Shown here one piece after another: positions 9,122-17,571 of a stretch of 64,000 bases of DNA. Below the pieces are notes generated by a model, which was not told the origin of the DNA, ran no database searches, and was given only the letters and a program-made list of their open reading frames with translations. The stretch covers positions 3,224,001 through 3,288,000 of the forward strand of contig NZ_CP031969.1 in assembly GCF_003443735.1 (NCBI RefSeq), given 5' to 3'. Source of the DNA: Streptomyces sp. CC0208. GTDB lineage: Bacteria; Actinomycetota; Actinomycetes; Streptomycetales; Streptomycetaceae. Positions within the stretch are counted from its first letter, which is position 1. Each line of letters opens with the position of its first letter. The translations under genes and the position numbers were made by a program.

Positions 9122-9151
9122 CTCAACTTTAGACGGAATCTAAGCTAGGAT
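9122..9151 (+). promoter_or_regulatory. Candidate promoter with embedded inverted repeat upstream of the 9181 gene
   Basis: A plausible -10 (TAGGAT, 9146-9151) and a weak -35 (CTCAAC, 9122-9127) are separated by 18 bp. The spacer contains the perfect inverted repeat TTAGA-CGGAA-TCTAA (9129-9143). A repressor bound there would occlude RNA polymerase. The regulator is unknown. Confidence 0.4.
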
Positions 9152-9180
9152 GGTTTCCTGACTGCACAGGAGGCCATCCC

Positions 9181-9603
9181 ATGTACGAACCGATCCGGAC
9201 CAAGTCGGTCCACTCCACGATGGCCGACGCCCCCACCGACTTCCCCCACCGCTCCCGCGAGGAGGAGCTGGACATCCAGCTCGCGGGCCATCTCGCCGCC
9301 CTGCTCGCCGTCACGGACGAGCTGCGTGCGCTGGCGCCGTCCGCCGACCTCGACACCGCCGCCGAGCGGCTCGCCGAGCAGGTGGCCCGGCTGCGGGGCG
9401 GAGGCGCACCGGCCCGCGCCTCGCTGACCTCGGTCACTTCGGAACCGCACCTCACCGACCTGCACCGGCGCGCCCACGCGGTGGCCGGGCGCGCGCTGCT
9501 CGTGGCGGCGTCCCGTGCGGACACGGCGGCGGCGATCCTGGCGGCGGAGCGGATGGACTCCCACGCGGCGGCCCTTGAGCCCCGCGAACTCGCCACCCAC
9601 TGA
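9181..9603 (+). CDS. Hypothetical helical protein
   Basis: 140 residues, ATG preceded by AGGAGG at good spacing. The sequence is almost entirely Ala/Leu/Arg/Glu-rich and predicted helical (EEELDIQLAGHLAALLAVTDELRAL; RRAHAVAGRALLVAASRADTAAAILAAERMDSHAAAL), without signal peptide, membrane span or cysteine. It ends in HxxALEPRELATH. No family is recognised. The palindrome in its promoter suggests repressor control. Confidence 0.65.
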   Translation: MYEPIRTKSVHSTMADAPTDFPHRSREEELDIQLAGHLAALLAVTDELRALAPSADLDTAAERLAEQVARLRGGGAPARASLTSVTSEPHLTDLHRRAHAVAGRALLVAASRADTAAAILAAERMDSHAAALEPRELATH

Positions 9604-10015
9604 GCCCAGCGGCTCCCTGAACGGCCCCGGTCCGCGCGCATCCAGAGCGACGTGCGGACCGGGTGCCATGCACTGCGTTGGCTTGAGCGGGGGCGCGTGG
9701 TCGCCGTAGGGGTGGGTGTCGTTCTGCGGGTGCGGATGGGTTGGGGCTTGGCGCGCCGTTCCCCGCGCCCCTGGAAGGGGCGCGCCCCAGGCCGTCGTGT
9801 TGGTACGGGACCGGTGCTGCACCTGGCGTTGAGCCTCATCGCCGTGGGGGTGGGTGTCGTTCTGCGAGTGCGGGTGCGTGGGGGCTTGGCGCGCCGTTCC
9901 CCGCGCCCCTGAAAGGGGCACGCCCCAGGCCGCCGTGTTGATCCGGGACCCGTCCTACACCTTCCGTTCACCCTGTTCGCCGGGGAATGTTGGGTTCCGT
10001 GAGCAGGCTGCTCGT
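9604..10015. other. Intergenic region with a direct repeat of two 121-bp units
   Basis: No gene is supported here. The stretch is dominated by the repeat pair at 9703-9961. It is followed by a short spacer with the promoter region of the binding-protein gene starting at 10016. Open frames through it are repeat-derived. Confidence 0.7.
9703..9961. repeat. Two 121-bp direct repeats, each with a GC-rich hairpin
   Basis: Unit 1 spans 9703-9823 and unit 2 spans 9841-9961. They are the same length, differ at scattered bases, and are separated by 17 bp. Each contains GGCGCGCCGTTCCCCGCGCC followed by a CGCGCCCCT/AGGGGCGCG-like hairpin. The core relates to the interspersed elements at 54.1 and 61.3 kb. 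Confidence 0.85.
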
Positions 10016-11080
10016 GTGAGACGAATCGTAGGGATCGTCCTCGCGGTCCTGCTGGTCGGCGGCGTGGTGGCAGCCGTCGTGGCGGGCCGGGAAGCGGACG
10101 ACAAGGGCACGGCAACGAAGACCGTGCAGGGAGTGATCGGGTCGGAGAAGGCCGAGTTCTTCGAGGATCCCGACGTGGTGAAGGCCCTCGCCGCCAAGGG
10201 CTACACCGTGAAGGCCGAGACCTCCGGGTCCTGGGCCATGGAGGGGCTGGACCTGGGCGGGTACGACTTCGCCTTTCCGTCCAGCCAGGCGCCGGCCGCC
10301 GAACTCGCCGCGAAGCACGGGGTACGCGGGACCCTCCCGCGCCCCTTCTACTCGCCCCTGGTCGTCGTGGCGCACAAGAGCGCCGCCGGGGTTCTCGCGG
10401 GCAACGGCCTGGCCACGCTGGACGCCGAACACCGCGGCACCCTCAAGATGGCCGCCTACCTCGACGCGGCCCGCGCGGACCGCACCTGGCAGCAGCTCAA
10501 GGGGGCGGGCAAGTACGGGGAGCTGACCGGCACGCTCTACCTCTCCAGCACCGACCCGGAGACCTCGAACTCCGGCGCCCTCTACCTCGCCGCCGCCTCC
10601 TATGTGGCCAACGGCGGCAAGGTCGTCTCGAGCGCCACCGAGGTCGCGAGGACAACTCCCCTGCTGCACAAGCTCGTCAGCGTGCAGGGCGCCCAGCAGT
10701 CCAGCACGGACGCGGCCTTCCGGGACTTCGTCAGCGGCGCCGGCAATCCGCTCGTCCTGGTCTACGAGTCCCAGGTCGCCTCGCTCCTCGCGGCCGGGCA
10801 GCACCCCGACGACCTGGTCGTCCTCTACCCGGACACGACGGTCAACAGCGACCACACCGTCGTACCGCTGACCGAGAACGGCCAGGCCGTCGCCGGACTC
10901 CTCGCCACCGACCCGCGGTTGCGTGCGCTGGAGGTCCGGCACGGGTTCCGGCCGCAGGGCGAGGCCACCGAGTTCGCCTCGGCCACCACCTATCTCAAGC
11001 AGGAACTGACCGGCGTCCGCCAGGCGCCCGTGCCCACCTCCGCGGTGCTGCACGAGCTGGCGCGACGGGCGCGGGGATGA
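10016..11080 (+). CDS. Membrane-anchored periplasmic binding protein-like protein
   Basis: 354 residues; GTG at 10016 gives VRRIVGIVLAVLL, an N-terminal signal anchor (about residues 4-24). The exported part starts with a binding-protein-like strand (VQGVIGSEKAEFFEDPDVVKALAAKGY). It also contains the ABC-type type 2 solute-binding core SSTDPETSNSGALYLAAASYV. No lipobox is seen. It is the first gene of an operon with TelA (17 bp downstream), a second binding-fold/VWA lipoprotein and a small membrane protein; no ABC permease or ATPase accompanies them. This suggests sensing or scaffolding at the membrane rather than import. The ligand is unknown. Confidence 0.75.
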   Translation: MRRIVGIVLAVLLVGGVVAAVVAGREADDKGTATKTVQGVIGSEKAEFFEDPDVVKALAAKGYTVKAETSGSWAMEGLDLGGYDFAFPSSQAPAAELAAKHGVRGTLPRPFYSPLVVVAHKSAAGVLAGNGLATLDAEHRGTLKMAAYLDAARADRTWQQLKGAGKYGELTGTLYLSSTDPETSNSGALYLAAASYVANGGKVVSSATEVARTTPLLHKLVSVQGAQQSSTDAAFRDFVSGAGNPLVLVYESQVASLLAAGQHPDDLVVLYPDTTVNSDHTVVPLTENGQAVAGLLATDPRLRALEVRHGFRPQGEATEFASATTYLKQELTGVRQAPVPTSAVLHELARRARG

Positions 11081-11096
11081 CGGGGGGACAGCACCG

Positions 11097-12272
11097 ATGA
11101 CATCCATGAACGACAACGACACCTTCACGCTCACTCCGCCCGAGCCCGTGGCCGCCGTGCCGCGCGAGAGGGCGGGCGGGCTCGTCCCGGTCGACGACTC
11201 CGTGCGGACCGACATGGCCAGGAAGGCCGCCGCGTACGTCGAGGGACTCGCGACGCTCGACGCCCGCTCGCCCGAGTTCGCCGGCAAGGTCGGTGAGATC
11301 ACCGCACTCGGCGCCGGCGAACTGCGGGGCGCCGCCGCGCAGTCCAACCGGATGCTGGAGCGAACCGTGCGCAGCCTGCCGGACAAGGGCGGGGACGCCC
11401 AGTCCCAGGTGGCCGGATCGCTCGTCGAACTGCGGCGCGTGGTCGAGGACCTGGACCCGAGGGACCTGTCCGCCTCCAAGGGCCGCAAGTTCCTGTCCCG
11501 GCTCCCCGGCGGCAACAGGCTGCGCGACCACGTCGCCAAATACGCCTCCGCGCAGGGGACGTTGAACAGGATCGTGGGGTCGCTGCGCGGCGGGCAGGAC
11601 GAACTGCGCCGGGACAACGCCGCGTTGCAGACCGAGCGGGTCCGCCTGTGGGAGACCATGGGCAAGCTCCAGGAGTACGTCGTGCTGACCGAGTCCCTGG
11701 ACACGGCCGTCGAGCAGCACATCGCCGCCGTAGGAGATCCCGGGGCGGCCGACTCGCTCCGCGCCGACGTGCTCTTCCCGGTCCGGCAGAAGCACCAGGA
11801 CCTGCTCACCCAGCTGGCCGTCTGCGCACAGGGCTACCTGGCCATGGACGTCGTGCGGCGCAACAACGAGGAGCTGATCAAGGGCGTCGACCGGGCGGCC
11901 ACGACCACCGTGTCGGCCCTGCGGATCTCCGTGATGCTGGCCTCCGCGCTCGACAACCAGAAGAAGGTCGTCGAGCAGGTCAACGCCCTGCGCGGGACGA
12001 CCGAGGACCTGATCCGGGGCAACGCCGAGATGCTCGCGACCCAGAGCGGGGAGATCCAGCGCATCGCCGCCGACCCGGCGGTCGGCGCCGAGACCCTCCG
12101 GTCCGCCTTCCAGCAGATCTACCGGACCCTCGACGCGATCGACACGTACAAGGTCCAGGCGACCGAGGTGATGGCGGCGACCGTGGAATCGCTGGCCTCG
12201 GAACTCCAGCACGCCGGCGCGTACTTGGAGCGCAGCCGGTCGCAGGGCGCCCTGGAAGGGGGCCTGGGATGA
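11097..12272 (+). CDS. TelA-family toxic anion resistance protein
   Basis: 391 residues, almost entirely alpha-helical after an N-terminal disordered 35 residues. It has the TelA hallmarks: SKGRKFLSRLPGGNRLRDHVAKY, the LWETMGKLQEYVVLTESLD stretch, and VSALRISVMLASALDNQKKVVEQVNALRGTTEDLI. TelA proteins were named for tellurite resistance and occur in Ter-type stress-response gene neighbourhoods; their biochemical role is unsettled. No signal peptide, so cytoplasmic or membrane-peripheral. Its stop overlaps the ATG of the VWA lipoprotein (ATGA), implying coupled synthesis. Confidence 0.9.
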   Translation: MTSMNDNDTFTLTPPEPVAAVPRERAGGLVPVDDSVRTDMARKAAAYVEGLATLDARSPEFAGKVGEITALGAGELRGAAAQSNRMLERTVRSLPDKGGDAQSQVAGSLVELRRVVEDLDPRDLSASKGRKFLSRLPGGNRLRDHVAKYASAQGTLNRIVGSLRGGQDELRRDNAALQTERVRLWETMGKLQEYVVLTESLDTAVEQHIAAVGDPGAADSLRADVLFPVRQKHQDLLTQLAVCAQGYLAMDVVRRNNEELIKGVDRAATTTVSALRISVMLASALDNQKKVVEQVNALRGTTEDLIRGNAEMLATQSGEIQRIAADPAVGAETLRSAFQQIYRTLDAIDTYKVQATEVMAATVESLASELQHAGAYLERSRSQGALEGGLG

Positions 12273-13825
12273 GACGACGCGCAGTGGCCGCCTGCCTGGC
12301 GGCGTTCGGCCTGCTCACCGCGTGCACGACACAGAAGAGCCCGGCCGTCGACGTCTCGACGTTCGGCGTTCCCGGGCCCGCCGAGCCGGGCACGCTCCGC
12401 GTCCTCGCCTCCAGCGAGTTGAGCGACATGACCCCGGTCCTCGACCAGGTCGAGAAGGACACTGGCGTCAAGGTCAAGCTGAACCCCATCGGCACCCTCG
12501 ACGCCGTGGACATGCTGGCGGAGGGGAAGACCGACGGGCAGTACGACGCGCTGTGGCTGTCCTCCAACGACTACCTCCGGCTGCACCCCGACGCGGCACG
12601 GAAGGTGGTCTCCGAGACGCCCGTGATGTCGAGCCCGGTCGCGATCGGGGTGCGGTCCGCGACGGTGAAGGCGCTCGGCTGGAGCCCCGCCGACGTCACC
12701 TGGTCCCAGGTCGAACAGGCCGTCCAGGACGGGAGGCTGACATACGGCATGACCGATCCGGCCCGCTCGAACTCCGGTTTCTCCACCCTGGTCTCGGTCG
12801 CCTCGGCCCTCTCCGGCGCCCAGTCGGCGCTCACCGACGCGGACGTCACGAAGGCCGCGCCCCGGCTGAAGGAGTTCTTCAAGGGCCAGAAGCTGACCTC
12901 GGGTTCCTCTGGCTGGCTGGCCGCGGCCTACGACCGGCGCGGTGACGTGGACGCCCTGCTCAACTACGAGTCCGTTCTCCTGGGCATCCCGGGCCTGACC
13001 GTGATCCGCCCGCGCGACGGCGTGATCACCGCCGACTATCCGCTCACCTCGCTCAGGTCCACGAGCGCGCGGACCCGCGAGGACGTCCGCCGCGTGAGCG
13101 AGGACCTGCGCACCGAGAGGATCCAGCGGGAGATCACGGCACGCACCCACCGCCGTCCGGTGGTCGCCTCGGTACCTCCGGCAAGCGGCCTGGACACCAC
13201 CCGGCGCCGCGAACTTCCCTTCCCGGGCACCCGTTCCGTCGCCGACGGCCTGCTCGACTCCTACGAGAACGAACTGCGCCGCCCGTCGCGGACCGTGTAC
13301 GTCCTGGACACCTCGGGCTCGATGGAGGGCGACCGCCTGGACCGCCTCAAGACGGCCCTCGCCGACCTCACCGGCGACTTCCGCGAACGCGAGGAGGTCA
13401 CGCTGATGCCGTTCGGCTCGCAGGTGAAGAGCGTACGGACGCATGTGGTCAAGCCCTCGGATCCGCGGGCCGGCCTGGACGCGATCCGTGACGACACCTC
13501 GGCGCTCTCCGCCGACGGCGACACCGCGATCTACACCTCGCTCGAGAAGGCGTACGACCATCTCGGCGCAGGTCGCGACGCGTTCACGTCGATCGTGCTG
13601 ATGACGGACGGCGAGAACACGGCCGGGGCCAAGGCGCGGGACTTCGACGCCTTCTACGCCCGGCTCGGCCGGAAGGCCCGGGACACCCCCGTCTTCCCCA
13701 TCCTCTTCGGCGACTCCGACCGCTCCGAACTGGCCCACATCGCCGACCTGACCGGCGGCCGCCTCTTCGACGCCCGGCAGGGCTCGCTGGACGGCGCCTT
13801 CGAGGAGATCCGTGGCTATCAGTAG
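12269..13825 (+). CDS. Lipoprotein with solute-binding domain fused to a von Willebrand factor A domain
   Basis: 518 residues. The N-terminal lipoprotein signal (MRRRAVAACLAAFGLLTAC) puts lipid on Cys19. Residues about 40-310 resemble a type 2 periplasmic binding protein (LRVLASSELSDMTPVLDQVEKDTGVKV; MTDPARSNSGFSTLVSVASAL). Residues about 340-518 form a VWA domain with an intact MIDAS: DTSGS (Asp347, Ser349, Ser351), a Thr in DGDTAIYTSL, and Asp in LMTDGEN. It would sit on the outer face of the membrane and bind a partner through a metal ion. It overlaps the genes on both sides. Confidence 0.87.
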   Translation: MRRRAVAACLAAFGLLTACTTQKSPAVDVSTFGVPGPAEPGTLRVLASSELSDMTPVLDQVEKDTGVKVKLNPIGTLDAVDMLAEGKTDGQYDALWLSSNDYLRLHPDAARKVVSETPVMSSPVAIGVRSATVKALGWSPADVTWSQVEQAVQDGRLTYGMTDPARSNSGFSTLVSVASALSGAQSALTDADVTKAAPRLKEFFKGQKLTSGSSGWLAAAYDRRGDVDALLNYESVLLGIPGLTVIRPRDGVITADYPLTSLRSTSARTREDVRRVSEDLRTERIQREITARTHRRPVVASVPPASGLDTTRRRELPFPGTRSVADGLLDSYENELRRPSRTVYVLDTSGSMEGDRLDRLKTALADLTGDFREREEVTLMPFGSQVKSVRTHVVKPSDPRAGLDAIRDDTSALSADGDTAIYTSLEKAYDHLGAGRDAFTSIVLMTDGENTAGAKARDFDAFYARLGRKARDTPVFPILFGDSDRSELAHIADLTGGRLFDARQGSLDGAFEEIRGYQ

Positions 13826-14408
13826 GTACCTGGAGTCCCGCAAGAACATCGCGGGCAGCGCGTGCGGGCTGGCGGGCCTGGTGCTGACCTTCACGGGGGT
13901 GGCGGGCCCGTACTGGCCCGTGGTCGTGGCCGGGCTCTACGGCGCGGGCGCGCTGGTCGCCCCGCCGGAGCGTCCCGCGCCGCCGGACCTGCCGGACCCC
14001 TCGGCCCAACTGGACCAGGTGCGGGCGGACTTCGAGGAGGTGCGCGCCTACCTGTCGGACATCGACCTGTCGGTCACGGCGGCGGCCCGGCTGCGTGAGC
14101 TGACGGAACTCCTGTCCGCGCTGCTGGACCGCGCCTGGTCCACGGAGCTCCTGACGCACGACCCGGAGAGCGTCCACGCGTTGTCCCGGATCGTGCGCCG
14201 GGACCTCCCGGAGGCGGTGGACAGCTTCGCCCGGACCCGCTGGTGGACGAGGATGACGCCGGGCACGGAGTCCCCCGAACTCCATCTGGAACAGCAGCTG
14301 AGCTTGATGAAGAAGGACGCCGAGCACCTGGCGGCGGGCCTGCGGGACGCGGAGGCCAGACGGCAGGAGACCCACACTCGCTACCTGGAGGAACGGTCGG
14401 ACCGTTAG
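13812..14408 (+). CDS. Small membrane protein of the TelA-VWA operon
   Basis: 198 residues; GTG start overlaps the VWA gene by 14 bp. Two closely spaced membrane segments (about residues 14-45, SACGLAGLVLTFTGVAGPYWPVVVAGLYGAGALVA) are followed by a helical cytoplasmic or coiled-coil-like part that ends EAEARRQETHTRYLEERSDR-like. No named family is recognised by eye. Tight coupling suggests it anchors or gates the TelA/VWA complex. A strong terminator follows at 14427. Confidence 0.75.
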   Translation: MAISRYLESRKNIAGSACGLAGLVLTFTGVAGPYWPVVVAGLYGAGALVAPPERPAPPDLPDPSAQLDQVRADFEEVRAYLSDIDLSVTAAARLRELTELLSALLDRAWSTELLTHDPESVHALSRIVRRDLPEAVDSFARTRWWTRMTPGTESPELHLEQQLSLMKKDAEHLAAGLRDAEARRQETHTRYLEERSDR

Positions 14409-14426
14409 GGACGCGGGGAACGGCGA

Positions 14427-14482
14427 GGGCCCGCCCTCACCGGGCTCCCGTCGGGGCGGACGGGAAAGGTGAGGGCGGGCCC
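14427..14482. terminator. Bidirectional hairpin terminator, 15-bp stem
   Basis: A perfect 15-bp inverted repeat (14427-14441 with 14468-14482) encloses a 26-base loop that itself contains a TCCCGTC/GACGGGA inner stem. It lies just behind the stop of the small membrane protein, between convergent operons. Confidence 0.75.
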
Positions 14483-14524
14483 ACAGCCACACACTCCGTT
14501 GTGTGCGGCCTCGCCGTACTGAAA

Positions 14525-14579
14525 CCGCGGCCGGCCGTGACGATACAGCTGGTCAGGGCACGATCGGAGCCGGCCGCGG
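14525..14579 (-). terminator. Hairpin behind pckG, 11-bp stem
   Basis: CCGCGGCCGGC (14525-14535) pairs with GCCGGCCGCGG (14569-14579). It starts 16 bp downstream of the pckG stop on the minus strand. No U-tract is present, as is common in Streptomyces terminators. Confidence 0.55.
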
Positions 14580-14594
14580 CGTCTTGTCGGGACC

Positions 14595-16418
14595 TCAGCC
14601 CAGGCGCTGCACCAGTGCCCGGTACTCGTCCCACAGCTCCTTCGGGGTGTGGTCGCCGAAGGTGTTGAGGTGCTCGGGAATCAGGGACGCCTCCTCCCGC
14701 CACACCTCCTTGTCGACCGTGAGCAGGAACTCCAGGTCGGAGTCGGCCAGGTCGAGGCCCTTGGTGTCGAGGGAGTCCTTGGCCGGCAGGATGCCGATCG
14801 GGGTCTCGACGCCCTCGGCCCTGCCTTCGAGCCGCTCCACGATCCACTTCAGGACGCGGCTGTTCTCGCCGAAGCCGGGCCAGACGAACTTGCCCTCGTC
14901 GTTCTTGCGGAACCAGTTGACGTAGTAGATCTTCGGCAGCTTCGACTGGTCCTTGCCCTTGGCCACGTCGACCCAGTGCCCCATGTAGTCGCCCATGTTG
15001 TAACCGCAGAACGGCAGCATGGCGAAGGGGTCGCGGCGCAGCTCGCCGACCTTGCCCTCGGCGGCGGCGGTCTTCTCGGAGGCCACGTTGGCGCCGAGGA
15101 AGACGCCGTGGTTCCAGTCGAAGGACTCGGTGACCAGGGGTACGGCGCTGGCGCGGCGCCCGCCGAAGAGGATCGCCGAGATCGGCACGCCCTTGGGGTC
15201 CTCCCACTCGGGCGCGATGATCGGGCACTGCGCGGCGGGGGTGGTGAAGCGGGCGTTGGGGTGAGCGGCCGGGACGCCGGAGTCCGGCGTCCAGTCGTTG
15301 CCCTTCCAGTCGGTGAGGTGCGCCGGGGTCTCCTCCGTCATGCCCTCCCACCAGATGTCGTTGTCGTCGGTGAGGGCGACGTTGGTGAAGACCGAGTTGC
15401 CCCACAGGGTCTTCATCGCGTTGGCGTTGGTGTGCTCACCGGTGCCGGGCGCGACGCCGAAGAAGCCGGCCTCCGGGTTGATCGCGTAGAGGCGGCCGTC
15501 CTCGCCGAACCGCATCCAGGCGATGTCGTCACCGATGGTCTCCACGGTCCAACCGGAGATCGTGGGCTCCAGCATGGCGAGGTTGGTCTTGCCGCAGGCG
15601 GACGGGAACGCGGCGGCGACGTACTTGGACTCTCCCTGCGGCGGGGTGAGTTTGAGGATGAGCATGTGCTCGGCGAGCCAGCCCTCGTCGCGGGCCATCA
15701 CCGACGCGATGCGCAGGGCGTAGCACTTCTTGCCGAGCAGGGCGTTGCCGCCGTAGCCGGAGCCGTAGGACCAGATCTCGCGGGACTCCGGGAAGTGCGA
15801 GATGTACTTGGTGGAGTTGCACGGCCAGGGAACGTCCTCCTGGCCCTCCTCCAGCGGCGCCCCGAGGGTGTGGACGGCCTTGACGAAGAAGCCGTCGTCA
15901 CCGAGCTCGTCGAGGACGGGCTGTCCCATGCGGGTCATGGTGCGCATGGAGACCGCGACGTAGGCGGAGTCGGTGATCTCCACGCCGATCGCGGAGAGGT
16001 CCGAGCCGAGCGGGCCCATGCAGAACGGGACGACGTACATCGTCCGGCCCTTCATCGAGCCGCGGAAGACGCCCTTCTCCCCGGCGAAGATGTCCCGCAT
16101 CTCCCCCGGTGCCTTCCAGTGGTTGGTCGGCCCCGCGTCCTCCTCCTTCTCCGAGCAGATGAAGGTGCGGTCCTCGACGCGCGCGACGTCGGTCGGGTCG
16201 GAGGCCGCGTAGTAGGAGTTGGGGCGCTTGATGGGGTCGAGCTTCTTGAAGGTGCCCTTCGCGACGAGCTCCTCGCACAGGCGCTCGTACTCCGCTTCGG
16301 ATCCGTCACACCAGACCACGCTGTCCGGCTGGGTCAGTTCGGCGATCTCGTTCACCCACGAGATCAGTTCCTTGTGCTGGGTGGGGATGACGGGGGGAGC
16401 CGCGATGTCGCGCGCCAC
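14595..16418 (-). CDS. pckG: Phosphoenolpyruvate carboxykinase (GTP)
   Basis: 607 residues, the usual length of GTP-dependent PEPCK, with a GTG start after AGGAG. The enzyme converts oxaloacetate and GTP to PEP, GDP and CO2, the first committed gluconeogenic step. Visible signatures are the reactive-cysteine P-loop [13 protein letters not shown] (Cys275), the metal-binding region in [31 protein letters not shown], and the guanine-binding [26 protein letters not shown]. It is monocistronic, flanked by its own terminator and a 338-bp upstream region. Confidence 0.97.
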   Translation of the reverse strand: MARDIAAPPVIPTQHKELISWVNEIAELTQPDSVVWCDGSEAEYERLCEELVAKGTFKKLDPIKRPNSYYAASDPTDVARVEDRTFICSEKEEDAGPTNHWKAPGEMRDIFAGEKGVFRGSMKGRTMYVVPFCMGPLGSDLSAIGVEITDSAYVAVSMRTMTRMGQPVLDELGDDGFFVKAVHTLGAPLEEGQEDVPWPCNSTKYISHFPESREIWSYGSGYGGNALLGKKCYALRIASVMARDEGWLAEHMLILKLTPPQGESKYVAAAFPSACGKTNLAMLEPTISGWTVETIGDDIAWMRFGEDGRLYAINPEAGFFGVAPGTGEHTNANAMKTLWGNSVFTNVALTDDNDIWWEGMTEETPAHLTDWKGNDWTPDSGVPAAHPNARFTTPAAQCPIIAPEWEDPKGVPISAILFGGRRASAVPLVTESFDWNHGVFLGANVASEKTAAAEGKVGELRRDPFAMLPFCGYNMGDYMGHWVDVAKGKDQSKLPKIYYVNWFRKNDEGKFVWPGFGENSRVLKWIVERLEGRAEGVETPIGILPAKDSLDTKGLDLADSDLEFLLTVDKEVWREEASLIPEHLNTFGDHTPKELWDEYRALVQRLG

Positions 16419-16756
16419 GATTGCTCCTAGATGAGGGATTTTTTGTTTGGAGGCCCCGTGGGGGCTGCGACCCGGATGCTTCTCGTGCCTTTTCGGTGGT
16501 GACCTTGGCGCTCATCCGGTGCCGACCGCACTCATTTGATCATCTGACTGAAGCGCCCATCTGTCCAGAGGGCATCACAGGTGAGCGGAGTGACGATCGC
16601 CACGCTTTCCCGGTACACAGCGCGTTTATTTGCGTGCACTTAGCGTTCAGCCGACCGTTTCTTTACTGGTCAACCCCCGTGAGATGATGGCCACTCTCGG
16701 TCGTTCCGCCGCCGTACTCATGCGTAACTTACGGCCCCGTAGGTACGATGCCGGGC
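16419..16756. other. Divergent upstream region of pckG and the PAQR gene
   Basis: No gene is supported. It holds the pckG ribosome-binding site (AGGAG on the minus strand), a T-rich run followed by a GGCCCC-GT-GGGGGC hairpin (about 16453-16467), and a possible minus-strand -35 TTGACC at 16668-16673. These would give pckG a leader of over 200 bases. On the plus strand a leaderless-type promoter ends at 16757. Confidence 0.5.
16744..16749 (+). promoter_or_regulatory. -10 element of a probable leaderless promoter (PAQR gene)
   Basis: TACGAT lies 7 bp before the ATG at 16757, so transcription would begin at or next to the A of the start codon. No Shine-Dalgarno precedes this ATG. The -35 region is weak. 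Confidence 0.45.
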
Positions 16757-17470
16757 ATGACGCCGCCCGCCCCCGACGCCGACGCACCGTCCCTGCCTCA
16801 CCAGATCAAGCAGCACGCCCACGACCTGGCCGAGCCCATCAAGCCGAAGCTGCGCGGCTGGCTCCACCTCGGCATGTTCCCGACCGCACTGATCGCGGGG
16901 CTGGTGCTCACCGCCCTCGCGGACTCCACCAGAGGCCGGATCGCCTGCGGCATCTTCGCCCTGACCGCCTGCCTGCTGTTCGGCGTCAGCGCGCTGTACC
17001 ACCGGGGCACCTGGAGCCCCCGCATGGACGGCGTCCTGCGACGACTGGATCACGCCAACATCTTCCTGATCATCGCGGGCACCTACACCCCGCTGACCAT
17101 GCTGCTCCTGCCGGGCAGCAAGGGGCGCCTGCTGCTGTGGGGCATCTGGGGTGCCGCGGTGGCCGGCATCCTCTTCCGGGTCTTCTGGGTCGGCGCCCCG
17201 CGCTGGCTCTACACCCCCTGCTACATCGCGATGGGCTGGGCCGCGGTCTTCTTCCTGCCCGACTTCATGCGTGCCGGCGGGGTCGCGGTCCTGGTCCTGG
17301 TCGTCACCGGCGGCCTGCTGTACAGCGCGGGCGGCGTGATCTACGGCATCAAGCGGCCGAACCCGTCACCGCGCTGGTTCGGCTTCCACGAGGTGTTCCA
17401 CTCCCTGACCGTGGCCGCGTTCGCCGTCCACTACGTCGGCATCTCGCTGGTGGCGTACCAGCACACATAG
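16757..17470 (+). CDS. PAQR/hemolysin III family (TrhA) membrane protein
   Basis: 237 residues from ATG 16757; an in-frame ATG at 16748 is possible but overlaps the -10 element. Seven hydrophobic segments are readable. The family's metal-ligand motifs are present: a SALYHRGTW block, RRLDHANIFLIIAGTYTP, and HEVFHSLTVAAFAVHY near the C-terminus. Bacterial members are implicated in membrane energy homeostasis; the name hemolysin III is historical. A textbook terminator follows. Confidence 0.9.
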   Translation: MTPPAPDADAPSLPHQIKQHAHDLAEPIKPKLRGWLHLGMFPTALIAGLVLTALADSTRGRIACGIFALTACLLFGVSALYHRGTWSPRMDGVLRRLDHANIFLIIAGTYTPLTMLLLPGSKGRLLLWGIWGAAVAGILFRVFWVGAPRWLYTPCYIAMGWAAVFFLPDFMRAGGVAVLVLVVTGGLLYSAGGVIYGIKRPNPSPRWFGFHEVFHSLTVAAFAVHYVGISLVAYQHT

Positions 17471-17488
17471 ACCGTTCCGCGCCGTCGA

Positions 17489-17519
17489 GGGCCACAGCTG
17501 CCGAGCTGTGGCCCTTTTT
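17489..17519 (+). terminator. Rho-independent terminator of the PAQR gene
   Basis: GGGCCACAGCT (17489-17499) and AGCTGTGGCCC (17504-17514) form an 11-bp stem with a GCCG loop, followed by TTTTT. Confidence 0.92.
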
Positions 17520-17534
17520 GCATGCCGAAGTCGA

Positions 17535-17567
17535 TTGACAGTTCATAGCTTTTGAGAGTTACTCTCA
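17535..17567 (+). promoter_or_regulatory. Promoter with overlapping TetR-type operator for the MFS exporter
   Basis: TTGACA (17535-17540) is a consensus -35; a weak -10 (GTTACT) lies 17 bp further on. The -10 is inside TGAGAGTTACTCTCA (17553-17567), a perfect 6+3+6 palindrome ending 4 bp before the ATG. It is the expected target of the TetR regulator encoded at 19113. Confidence 0.72.
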
Positions 17568-17571
17568 TTTC

